The notes below the pieces were generated by a model. It was not told the origin of the DNA and ran no database searches. It saw only the letters and a program-made list of their open reading frames with translations. From positions 248,001 to 312,000 of the forward strand of contig NZ_AXDW01000001.1 in NCBI RefSeq assembly GCF_000474945.1: DNA of 64,000 nucleotides, given 5' to 3'. Both the position numbers and the translations under genes were made by a program. Origin of the DNA: Solimonas soli DSM 21787 (GTDB lineage Bacteria; Pseudomonadota; Gammaproteobacteria; Nevskiales; Nevskiaceae). Position 1 is the stretch's first letter. The number at the start of each line of letters is the position of its first letter. Shown one piece after another: positions 16,775-24,932 of the stretch.

Positions 16775-17926
16775 TCAGGTCAGGCGCAGCAGATTGGCCG
16801 GGTCGAACGGCAACGGCGGCTCGCCCGCGGCGATGCGTTCGATCCAGCGCGGATCGTTGAGCGCGGCACGGCCGACGCCGATCAGGTCGAACTCGCCGGC
16901 CGCAAAGCGCTCGCGCACGCGGTCGAGATTGTTGACGCCCTCCACCAGGCTCGCGCCGCCATCGGAAGGCCGGAACGGCTTGCCCAGGCCGACGCCGCCC
17001 ACCGCCATCGTCGGCCTGGCGGTGAGCTTGCGCGCCCAGCCGGCGAGGGTGAGCGGGGAGCCCTCGAAGGCCGGCAGGTCGAACGAACGCGCGCTCGCGT
17101 CGAAGGCATCGACGCCGGCATCGGCCAGCGGGCCCAGCAAGGCTTCGAGCTCGCCCGGCGTGGTCGCCAGCCGCGCCTTGTAATCCTGCTGCTTGTGCTG
17201 CGAAAAGCGGAACATCAGCGGCCGCAGGCCCAGGCTGCCGCGCACGCTGTGCACCACCTCGGCGGCGAAGCGCGTGCGCGCGCCAATGTCGCCGCCCCAG
17301 TGATCGCTGCGGCGATTGGTGTAGCTCCACAGGAAGCTGTCGATCAGGTAACCGTGCGCGCCGTGCAGTTCGACGCCGTCGAAGCCGGCTTCGACCGCCG
17401 CGGCGGCCGCACGGCCATAGGCGGCGATGACGTCGCCGATCTCGGACTCGCTCATCGGCCGCGTTTCGGCGAGCAGGTACTCGACTTGCTCGCGCGTGAT
17501 CGAGACCACGCCATCGCCCGGCCCCCAGATGCCGGAAGGCCGCAGCCCGGCGATGTGCGGATGACGGCTGCCGCGCGGATCGCGGAACGGGCCCTGGTGC
17601 CAGAGCTGCGCCAGGATCACGCCGTCGGCCGCGTGCACGCGATCGGTCACGCGCTTCCACGCGGCGATCGACGCGGCATCGTGCAGCAGCGGGATGCCGG
17701 GCTTGTCGACCGCGGCGGCATCGTCGATACCGATGCCCTCGGTCACGATCAGGCCGAAGCCGTGCTGCGCGCGGCGTTCGTAGTAGCCGGCGACGTCGTC
17801 GCCCGGCACACCGCCCGGCGAGAATTCGCGCGTCATCGGCGACATCACGTAGCGGTTGCGCAGAGGCACGCCGGCCAGCGTGAAGCCGGTCAGCAGCGGA
17901 TCGGCAGATGTCATCGCCTCACTCAT
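16775..17926 (-). CDS. NADH:flavin oxidoreductase, Old Yellow Enzyme family
   Basis: A 383-residue TIM-barrel flavoprotein. Family features are the N-terminal PLRNRYVMSPMTRE strand, QLWHQGPF, the substrate/flavin motif HGAHGYLIDSFLW, and the phosphate-binding VGGVGLGKPF and LIGVGRAALNDP at the C-terminal end. OYE enzymes reduce alpha,beta-unsaturated carbonyls with NAD(P)H, a plausible step on ring enones. The ATG at 17926 begins one base after the stop of the DUF1214 gene, so translation is coupled; an alternative ATG lies at 17914. Confidence 0.9.
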   Translation of the reverse strand: MSEAMTSADPLLTGFTLAGVPLRNRYVMSPMTREFSPGGVPGDDVAGYYERRAQHGFGLIVTEGIGIDDAAAVDKPGIPLLHDAASIAAWKRVTDRVHAADGVILAQLWHQGPFRDPRGSRHPHIAGLRPSGIWGPGDGVVSITREQVEYLLAETRPMSESEIGDVIAAYGRAAAAAVEAGFDGVELHGAHGYLIDSFLWSYTNRRSDHWGGDIGARTRFAAEVVHSVRGSLGLRPLMFRFSQHKQQDYKARLATTPGELEALLGPLADAGVDAFDASARSFDLPAFEGSPLTLAGWARKLTARPTMAVGGVGLGKPFRPSDGGASLVEGVNNLDRVRERFAAGEFDLIGVGRAALNDPRWIERIAAGEPPLPFDPANLLRLT

Positions 17927-17927
17927 G

Positions 17928-19121
17928 TCAGATACCCGCGAAGCGCTTCGATATGCCGCGACGCCGCGCGGCGAGTTGCTGCTGCCGGCCGTGGGCATCG
18001 ATGCGCTTCACCGACGGCGGCAGTTGTGCGAACAGCTCGCTGCGCGCCACACGTCGCATCGTCGGCTGCGGCGCGGAACTCGCACCCATCCAGCGGCACA
18101 CCAGATAACCGGCGGAGTAGCCCGAGGCATCGAGCCAGTTGGGCACGCCGGGATCGTCCTGCGATACCACCAGGATCAGCTCGCCGTCGTCTTCGAGCAC
18201 GGCGTGGTGATGATTGGTACCGCTGAGGCGATGGCGGTAGTCCATCGTCTCCATCCACCAGTTGCCGAACTCGAAGTTCCAGAAGCTGTATTGCGTGGGC
18301 GGCCGCACGCGGATGATCAGCGCCTCGTCCGTTTGCAGTTGCCAGTACGCCAGGAAGGGCTCGCCGCCGGGCGTGGCGTCGATGCCGTTGTGGGTGAGCT
18401 GGCGGAACGACAGGAACTCCAAGGGCCGCTGCTGCCACAGCGTCAGCGTGTTGTGCCAGTAGCGGCTCACGTCACCGAGCCAGTCGGCGCTGCGGCGCAA
18501 GCCGGCGGTCAGGCTCTCGACGCTCAGCCCGGGCGGCGGCAGCGCGTCGCCGAGGCGTTCGATGTGCGCCGTCAGCGGCTGCTCGTTTTCCCAATCGCCG
18601 AAGAACTGGCGGATGGTGACGCGGATGGTCTTCTCGCTCGTCCTGAGCCAGTTGCCTGGCTGCGGCGTCGGGCTCAGCCGCAACTCGAAACGACCGTCGG
18701 CATCGGCCTGCAGATCCCTGGCCAGGATCGTCGCGGAAGCGGCACCGCCCCAGGGCGTGGCGCCGGCGTCGATCACGGTGAAGGCGACGAAGGCCGCGCT
18801 GCCCAGCACGCCGCTGATGCGATAGGTCTGCGCGCCGTCGATGGCGGCGCCGAGATACAGCGCATCGGCATTGTCGCCGCCCTGCTTGCGGCGCCAGTCG
18901 AAGTAATGCGTCAGCTCGGGCCGCAGCGGATCGTTGTTTTCGTACTGGATGTCGAGCGCCAGCGCGATGTTGCGCGCCAGCATGCGCAGGCCGGCGGCGC
19001 GGTCCTGCGGCGTGGCAGCTGCGTTGTCGCGGAACACCACCTCCTTGGCGGACCTGAGGCGGTCACAGAAATCGTCCCAGGCAAGTGCCAGTTCGGCATC
19101 GTGCGAATCGTTGCTCGTCAC
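17928..19121 (-). CDS. DUF1214-domain protein
   Basis: A 397-residue protein whose C-terminal half (PPTQYSFWNFEFGNWW, then DGELILVVSQDDPGVPNWLD) matches what I recall of DUF1214. No membrane helix or signal peptide is obvious in the form starting at GTG 19121, which has AAGGAG six bases upstream; a longer frame exists but lacks a site. The family has no settled function but is often found with sulfotransferase and dehydrogenase genes in lipid or steroid clusters (recollection). It lies 37 bases after the sulfotransferase. Confidence 0.72.
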   Translation of the reverse strand: MTSNDSHDAELALAWDDFCDRLRSAKEVVFRDNAAATPQDRAAGLRMLARNIALALDIQYENNDPLRPELTHYFDWRRKQGGDNADALYLGAAIDGAQTYRISGVLGSAAFVAFTVIDAGATPWGGAASATILARDLQADADGRFELRLSPTPQPGNWLRTSEKTIRVTIRQFFGDWENEQPLTAHIERLGDALPPPGLSVESLTAGLRRSADWLGDVSRYWHNTLTLWQQRPLEFLSFRQLTHNGIDATPGGEPFLAYWQLQTDEALIIRVRPPTQYSFWNFEFGNWWMETMDYRHRLSGTNHHHAVLEDDGELILVVSQDDPGVPNWLDASGYSAGYLVCRWMGASSAPQPTMRRVARSELFAQLPPSVKRIDAHGRQQQLAARRRGISKRFAGI

Positions 19122-19158
19122 CGCTTGCTCCTTGCTGCCGGCGTGTATCAGCGTTTTG

Positions 19159-20412
19159 TCAGCGCTCCGCGGGAACACCGTAGTGCCGCTGATAGCGGGC
19201 ATAGCAGGCGCGTGCGCGCCGCTCCTCTTCGCCTTCCGCCGTCTGGTAGCGGTGAGCGCCGAACTTGCCCTGCGGCTTGGCCGCGATATAAGCCTGCATG
19301 CGCTGCTCGGCCTCCGGTGCCAGCGTCAGACCCATGCGCGTGTACAGCGCCTTGAGCGCATCGAGCGGACGGTCGATCAGATCGGCGTACAGCACGTCGA
19401 ACACGCTGGAACGCGGCACGACGCCGCTTTCGATCTGGTCGATCACCATGTCCAGGCCGGCGGCGGTAGCCTCGGGCGTCAGCACCTTGTCGAAGCTCGA
19501 CATGTCGAAGGGCTTGTCGCTGCGCATCCAGCGCAGGGTGCCGAGCAGGCTGGCGTTCGAGGCATTGCAGCGCACCGGGTCGCGGTGCGTGTGCACCACG
19601 CGCGCATCCGGAAACACCTCGAGCAGATCCGGCAGATGCCACAGGTGCGGCGGGGCCTTGAGCAGCCAGTGCCGGCGCGGGTTCTTCCACTGCAGCAGCT
19701 TGAGCAGCCGGCGATGGTAACCGTACATGTATCCCCAGTCGGCCTTGGCGTAGAGCCAGTTGATGTAGCTGGGGATGTCGAGGCGTGCGGCGAGGTTGTC
19801 CGACATGAACGAGTAGATGAAGGCCTCGCTGCATTCGTTGGGAAGGCGCGCGCCCATCTCGTGCATCGCCCTGAACGACGGCGCGATGCGGTCGTACATC
19901 GTGAGGATCGCCTCGGCGCGCTCGATGCGCGGATCGCTGCGATAGGTCGCGGCTTCCGGCGGCGGGCACGGCAGCACGATCTCCCAGCTCAGCAGCGGAC
20001 CGAACTGCGGATCTTCGGCCAAGATCTCGAACAGGATGGAGGTGCCCGAGCGCGGCAGGCCGGTGATGATCACCGGCGCGTCGATCACCTCGTCGTCGAT
20101 CTCGGGATGCTGCGTATAGGCCTGTTGAATCTGCAGGCGGCCCTTGAGCGCGCGCAGCAACTCGTCGCGCGTGAACAGGCGGCCGAACAGGTTCAGCTCG
20201 GCCTCCTCGTTCAGCGCCTTCACCAGTACCGCGAACGGCTCGCGCCAGCGATCGTCGCCGAAATCGCTCAAGCCCAGGCTGTCGGACGCGGTGCGGATCA
20301 GCTCGTCGGCTTCGAGCGGCACCAGCGCCCGCGGGCTCATGTCCCAGGCTTCGCCGTTGAGCTGCTGAATCCAGGCCGGGCGTTCCGGCGCGGTCCAGCC
20401 CGACGCGCTCAT
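19159..20412 (-). CDS. PAPS-dependent sulfotransferase family protein
   Basis: A 417-residue protein with both cofactor sites of the sulfotransferase fold: the 5'-phosphosulfate loop GLPRSGTS (118-125) and the 3'-phosphate motif HTHRDPVRCNAS (274-285). It is of the longer bacterial Sulfotransfer_3 type with an N-terminal helical region. It would transfer sulfate from PAPS to a hydroxyl group, for example on a hydroxylated alicyclic compound. No desulfating sulfatase is seen nearby. It sits between the atypical SDR (4-base gap) and DUF1214 in the same unit. Confidence 0.87.
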   Translation of the reverse strand: MSASGWTAPERPAWIQQLNGEAWDMSPRALVPLEADELIRTASDSLGLSDFGDDRWREPFAVLVKALNEEAELNLFGRLFTRDELLRALKGRLQIQQAYTQHPEIDDEVIDAPVIITGLPRSGTSILFEILAEDPQFGPLLSWEIVLPCPPPEAATYRSDPRIERAEAILTMYDRIAPSFRAMHEMGARLPNECSEAFIYSFMSDNLAARLDIPSYINWLYAKADWGYMYGYHRRLLKLLQWKNPRRHWLLKAPPHLWHLPDLLEVFPDARVVHTHRDPVRCNASNASLLGTLRWMRSDKPFDMSSFDKVLTPEATAAGLDMVIDQIESGVVPRSSVFDVLYADLIDRPLDALKALYTRMGLTLAPEAEQRMQAYIAAKPQGKFGAHRYQTAEGEEERRARACYARYQRHYGVPAER

Positions 20413-20416
20413 GTTG

Positions 20417-21220
20417 TTACCAGGCCGAGCGATGCATGCCGCCGTCCACCGGGATCCAGGTCCCGGTGATGTAGCCGGCGTACTGCGAGGCCAGGAACAC
20501 GATCAGCGCGCCCTCTTCTTCGGGCTGGCCGAAGCGGTTCACCGGAATGTGGAAGGTCTTCTGGATGTAGTTCTCGATGTTCTCCTTGCCGATCTGCAGC
20601 TGGTCGGCGAACAGCTTCACCGACGGCGTGAGGATCCAGCCGGTGCCCACGGTGTTGACCGTGATGCCGAAGGGACCGAGATCGTTGGCCAGGGTCTTGT
20701 TGAGCACCACCACCGGCGCGCGCGCCACGTTGTGCAGCAGGTGCTCCATTTCCGGCGGCGGCTCCTTGGCCGCGGCCGAGCCGACGTTGATCAGGCGTCC
20801 CCATTTCTGCTGCTTCATGTGCGGGATCACCGCGCGCGTGAGATGCACCACGCTCATCGCGAGGTCGTTGAAGGCTTTCAGGTACTCCTCGTCCTTGAGC
20901 GTGTCGAAGGTGCCCTCGCCTTCGGCGCCGCCCGCACCCAGGTGCACGTTGGTCACGGCGATGTCGGGCAGCCCGAAGGTGTCGCCCGCGAACTCGACCG
21001 CGCGCTTGACCTCGGCCGGCTGCGTGAGGTTCACCGCGATGCCGGCAGCGCTGCCGCCAGCGGCCTTGATGGCGGCCACGGTTTCATCGATGCCCGCCTG
21101 GCCACGGCCGGTGACCACGACCTTGCAGCCTTCCTTGCCGAACAGTTCGGCCGCCGCGCGGCCGATGCCCTTGGTGCCGCCGGAAACGAATGCCACCTTG
21201 CCTGCGATGCCCAGATCCAT
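20417..21220 (-). CDS. Atypical SDR-fold protein (His/Arg in place of Tyr/Lys)
   Basis: This 267-residue protein keeps the SDR frame: SGGTKGIG at 13-20, Ser148 in NVGSAA, and the C-terminal ITGTWIPVDGG. At the catalytic YxxxK position it has HNVAR, so His163 and Arg167 replace tyrosine and lysine, and the NNAG element is missing. A known side branch of beta-ketoacyl-reductase-like SDRs shows similar losses (recollection). It may use another acid/base or bind substrate without turnover. The start at 21220 is supported by GGAG six bases upstream. It is flanked by the MMPL transporter and the sulfotransferase. Confidence 0.8.
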   Translation of the reverse strand: MDLGIAGKVAFVSGGTKGIGRAAAELFGKEGCKVVVTGRGQAGIDETVAAIKAAGGSAAGIAVNLTQPAEVKRAVEFAGDTFGLPDIAVTNVHLGAGGAEGEGTFDTLKDEEYLKAFNDLAMSVVHLTRAVIPHMKQQKWGRLINVGSAAAKEPPPEMEHLLHNVARAPVVVLNKTLANDLGPFGITVNTVGTGWILTPSVKLFADQLQIGKENIENYIQKTFHIPVNRFGQPEEEGALIVFLASQYAGYITGTWIPVDGGMHRSAW

Positions 21221-21255
21221 GAGTTGCTCCGTTGATTGATTGATGCTGCGGCGGA

Positions 21256-23679
21256 CTAGGCCGGCACGGCCGCCGCATGGCGCTCGCGGCCTTCGTCGCG
21301 CAGCAGGAAATACGACAGCGCCGGAATCATCACGAGCGCGCCGGCGATGTTCCAGAGGAACATGAAGGTCAGCAGCAGGCCCATGTTGGCCTGGAACTTG
21401 ATGGGCGACCACGCCCAGGTGACCACGCCCGCCGCCATCGTGAAGCCGATCAGCAGCACCACGCGCCCGGTGAAGCCCAGGGCGCGCGCGTAGGCCTCGC
21501 GCAGGCTGCCGCCGCTGCGCTGCACCTGCAGCTGGATGCTCAGCAGGTACAAGGCGTAATCCACGCCCACGCCCACGCCCAGCGCGATCACCGGCAGCGT
21601 GGCCACCTTCATGCCGATGTTGAGTTCCACCATCAGCGCCTCGCAGATCACCGAGGTGATCACCAGCGGCACGATCGCCACGATCACCGCACGCCAGCTG
21701 CGGAACGCCAGCAGGCAGAGCAGCGAGGTGGCGGTGTAGAGAAAGATCAGCATGGTGCGGTTGGAATCGTGCACCACGATGTTGGTGATGGCCTGGATGC
21801 CGGCCGAACCCGCCGCGGGCAGAAAGTGCAGGTCGTCGGTGTCGTGCTGCTTGGCGAATGCGATCACCGTGTCGGTGACGCGTTCCAGCGTGTCGGCGCG
21901 GTGATCCGACAGGTAGGCGATCAGCGGCGCGGCCGCGCATTCGCGGTTGGTGAGGTCGGGACTGTTGGCCACCATGTAGTCGCGCGCGTTGAGCAGCACG
22001 TTCTCGCGGCGGTTGATGGTGAGCCACTTGGGCGAGCCTTCGTACAGCGCGGTGGTGGTGGAGCGGATGGCGTCGGCCGCCGACACCACCACCTGCACGC
22101 CCGGCACCGCGCGCAGCGTCTGCGCGAGACGGTCCATCTCCACCAGCGTGGAAAACTTCTCGCAGCCGCCGGGCGGTGTCTTGACGATCACCGCGTACTG
22201 GTCGGACGAAAGCCCGTAGTGCTCGTTGACGTAGGCGACGTCGCGGTTGTAGCGCGAATCGGGCCACAGCTCCGGCGCACCCTTGTCGAGATCGCCCACC
22301 TTGAGATTGCGACTGATGCCGAAAGCCACCGTCGCGACCACCGCGGCGAGCACCACCGCCAGGGTAGCCCAACGGCGTTCCGTGAACGGTAGCAGAAGGC
22401 GCTGGCCCAGCGGCTCGCCGCCCGGTAACGCTTCCCTGCGCTGGATGTCCAGGCGGCGCCTGGCCGCTCGCGGGCTCACGCCGACGTAGGACAGCAGCAC
22501 GGGCAGAAGCAGCAGCACCACGAACACCAGGATGGTCACGCCGATCGACGTCATGAGCGCGAGGTCGCGGATCACCGGGATGTCGATGACCATGAGCACG
22601 GCGAAGCCCACCACGTTGCACAGAATGGCCGCCAGGCCCGCCAGGAACAGCCTGCGGAACGTGTAGCGCGCGGCCACGTAGCGATGCGTGCCGCGCGCCA
22701 CGTCCTGCATGATGCCGTTCATCTTCTGCGTGCCGTGGCTGGCGCCGATGGCGAAGATCAGGAAGGGAACAAGCACCGAGTAAGGGTCCAGCGCATAGCC
22801 CAGCAGCTGGATGATGCCGAGCAGCCACAGCACCGCGACCAGCGCGGCGGCCACCACCAGCAGCGTCGAGCGCACGCAGCGCGTGTAGAAGTACAGCACC
22901 GCGAGCACGATCAGCACCGACGCCGCGAAGAACCCCATCACCTTGTACAGGCCGTCGATGAGATCACCCGCGAGCTGCGCGAAGCCAACGACGTGGATCT
23001 TGACCTTGTCCGAACCGTAGTCGTGGCGGATCTTGGAAAGTTCGCCGGCGAAGCGCTGGTAGTCGAAAGGCGCGCCGGTGTCCGGGTCGTGGTCCAGCAG
23101 CGGCACGAACACCGTGCTCGACTTGAGATCATTGGCGACCAGGTCGCCGATGAGGCCTGCGCGGTAGACGTTGGCGCGCAGCTGGTCGATCGACGCCTTG
23201 CTGCCGTTGTAATCTTCGGGCATCACCGCACCGGCCGAAAGGCCCTCCTCGGTGATCTCGGTCCAGCGCACCAGCGGGGTCCATAGCGACTTCATCCATG
23301 GCCTGTCGACGCCCGGGATCAGGAACACGGTGTCGCTGATCTTCTGCAAGGTCTGCAGATAGTCGGGGTCGAAGATGTCGTCGCCGCTGGTTTCCACCAC
23401 GATGCGCACCGAATTGCCGAGGCCGCCCAGTGCGTCGCGGTTCTCGAAATAGTTGCGGATGTAGGGATGCGACTGCGGAGTCATCTTGTCGAAGCTGGCG
23501 TTGACGGTGAGCATCGTCGCGCGCCAGCCCAGGAACACGGTGGCCATCGCGCACAGCACGATGAGCACGCCGCGGAAGTTGAACACCGCCCGCTCGACGA
23601 AGCCGCCGGAGCGGCGGTCGAAATCCTCGACCCGCGCGATCACCGGCATGTCGTCGATCGAGTTCTTTGCAACGGCCAT
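21256..23679 (-). CDS. MMPL/RND-family transporter
   Basis: An 807-residue inner-membrane protein with the RND architecture: one helix, a large periplasmic loop (about 50-260), five to six helices (about 260-430), a second loop (about 465-660), then the final helices. Recognisable family stretches are the TASLGVTIL-like helix-4 region (MTSIGVTILVFVV), GASHGTQKMNG and VALGVGVGVDYALYL. Proteins of this type move hydrophobic molecules and lipids between the inner membrane and periplasm. It follows the YCF48-like gene by 19 bases in the DUF1302-DUF1329-YCF48-MMPL set. AGGAG is 8 bases before the ATG at 23679. Confidence 0.9.
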   Translation of the reverse strand: MAVAKNSIDDMPVIARVEDFDRRSGGFVERAVFNFRGVLIVLCAMATVFLGWRATMLTVNASFDKMTPQSHPYIRNYFENRDALGGLGNSVRIVVETSGDDIFDPDYLQTLQKISDTVFLIPGVDRPWMKSLWTPLVRWTEITEEGLSAGAVMPEDYNGSKASIDQLRANVYRAGLIGDLVANDLKSSTVFVPLLDHDPDTGAPFDYQRFAGELSKIRHDYGSDKVKIHVVGFAQLAGDLIDGLYKVMGFFAASVLIVLAVLYFYTRCVRSTLLVVAAALVAVLWLLGIIQLLGYALDPYSVLVPFLIFAIGASHGTQKMNGIMQDVARGTHRYVAARYTFRRLFLAGLAAILCNVVGFAVLMVIDIPVIRDLALMTSIGVTILVFVVLLLLPVLLSYVGVSPRAARRRLDIQRREALPGGEPLGQRLLLPFTERRWATLAVVLAAVVATVAFGISRNLKVGDLDKGAPELWPDSRYNRDVAYVNEHYGLSSDQYAVIVKTPPGGCEKFSTLVEMDRLAQTLRAVPGVQVVVSAADAIRSTTTALYEGSPKWLTINRRENVLLNARDYMVANSPDLTNRECAAAPLIAYLSDHRADTLERVTDTVIAFAKQHDTDDLHFLPAAGSAGIQAITNIVVHDSNRTMLIFLYTATSLLCLLAFRSWRAVIVAIVPLVITSVICEALMVELNIGMKVATLPVIALGVGVGVDYALYLLSIQLQVQRSGGSLREAYARALGFTGRVVLLIGFTMAAGVVTWAWSPIKFQANMGLLLTFMFLWNIAGALVMIPALSYFLLRDEGRERHAAAVPA

Positions 23680-23698
23680 CGTGAATCTCCTGAAAGCC

Positions 23699-24778
23699 CT
23701 AGCGGCCCGTGGCGAGCGACTCGACGGCCACACCGGCGGTGCCGAAGACGGCCACCGCGTCGGGCGCGATCGGGACCACGTCGGCGAAAAGCATCGGCCG
23801 CGTGACCGTGAGCGGTTTGAACTGCCGGGCCTGCGCATCGGTACTCAACAGCACCCGCGCGTTCTGCGTGACCATGATCACGCGGCCGTCGGCCAGGGTG
23901 GCGGCGGCGTTCACCGCGGCGCCCGCGTCGGTCTCTATCGCCGTCCAGGTCTCGCCGGCATCGGCGCTGGCGTATGCGGTGCCGCGCAAGCCGAAGGCGA
24001 TCAGCTTGGCGCTGTCTCCGGTAATGCCGAAGAACGTGCCCTTGTATGGCGTCTGGTGCAGCTTGAACTTCTGTTTGCCGGCATCCCACTTGAACACCAC
24101 GCCCTGTTCGGCCGCGATGTAGAGTTCGCCGTTGATGCGCGTGATCTGGTTGAGATGCAGGCCGCGGTCGTTGTCGATCCTGTGCTGCCAGGGTTCCCAG
24201 TTCGCGCCGCCGTCGGCGGTAGCCATGATGTTGCCGAAAGGCCCCACCAGGTAGCCGTTGTGCTCATCGACGAAGAGCACGTCGAGCCATGGCAAGTCAC
24301 CGGCGCCATCGCCGCAGTTGCCCTTGACCTGCATGATGTACGGCTGGACCGAGGCGTCGCCGCCGTCGAGCTTCTGCTGGTAGTAGGCGGTCATGCGCTT
24401 GCAGGCCGCGGCACCGTCGAACTGCTTGACCCAGGTGTTGCCGCCGTCCTCGGTGTGCAGCACCACGCCGTCATGGCCCGCCGCCCAGCCCTTGCCGTCG
24501 CCGACGAACGAGAGCGCCACGAGATCGGAAGACACCGGCGACGGCTGCTGCTTCCAGGTCTTGCCTTGGTCGTCGGAGGTGGCGATCACGCCGCGCAAGC
24601 CTACTGCGACGATGCGCGTGCCGGAAAGCGCACCCGCCAGCAGCGGCGCCGACGACACCGAGTTGGGCACTTCGGGAGCCGGCGTCACCGCCGGATCCTT
24701 GAATGTGTTGGCTGCAGCCGCTCCGGCACTCGCCAGGGCCAGCCCGCATATCAGCAGATACGACAAACTGTGACGCAT
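23699..24778 (-). CDS. YCF48-like beta-propeller protein, exported
   Basis: A 359-residue protein with a clear signal peptide (cleavage likely after the alanine run near residue 23). It has repeated blades carrying the BNR/Asp-box pattern, for example SDDQGKTWK, TEDGGNTWV, TADGGANWE and SADAGETWT. The fold is that of photosystem II stability factor (YCF48/Hcf136). In non-photosynthetic proteobacteria, relatives accompany MMPL transporters and DUF1302/DUF1329, where a periplasmic scaffold or assembly role is plausible. It lies 19 bases before the MMPL gene. Confidence 0.85.
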   Translation of the reverse strand: MRHSLSYLLICGLALASAGAAAANTFKDPAVTPAPEVPNSVSSAPLLAGALSGTRIVAVGLRGVIATSDDQGKTWKQQPSPVSSDLVALSFVGDGKGWAAGHDGVVLHTEDGGNTWVKQFDGAAACKRMTAYYQQKLDGGDASVQPYIMQVKGNCGDGAGDLPWLDVLFVDEHNGYLVGPFGNIMATADGGANWEPWQHRIDNDRGLHLNQITRINGELYIAAEQGVVFKWDAGKQKFKLHQTPYKGTFFGITGDSAKLIAFGLRGTAYASADAGETWTAIETDAGAAVNAAATLADGRVIMVTQNARVLLSTDAQARQFKPLTVTRPMLFADVVPIAPDAVAVFGTAGVAVESLATGR

Positions 24779-24889
24779 GAAAATCGTCTCCGGGACAGTG
24801 CGGGCTTTGGCCGGCCTTCCCTACGATAGAGCCCGTCGGCGAGCGAGCGGAACGCGAACCGCCTCGCCGTCGCCTGTCCTCGATTCGAC

Positions 24890-24919
24890 GTCGCCCCGGT
24901 CGGCCGGACCCGGGGCGAC
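24890..24919 (-). promoter_or_regulatory. Strong intercistronic hairpin after the DUF1329 gene
   Basis: GTCGCCCCGG (24890-24899) and CCGGGGCGAC (24910-24919) form a perfect 10-base stem with a 10-base loop. In the minus-strand transcript it starts 13 bases after the DUF1329 stop. No T-run follows, so it is more likely an mRNA 3'-end stabiliser or partial attenuator between the two envelope genes and the rest of the unit than a true terminator. Confidence 0.55.
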
Positions 24920-24932
24920 GCCGCCAAGGCGC

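Noticed and set aside
20417-22828. Apparent 803-residue protein joining the SDR with sequence upstream
   Set aside because: The upstream part is an alternative frame of the MMPL gene; the SDR has its own start and ribosome site at 21220.
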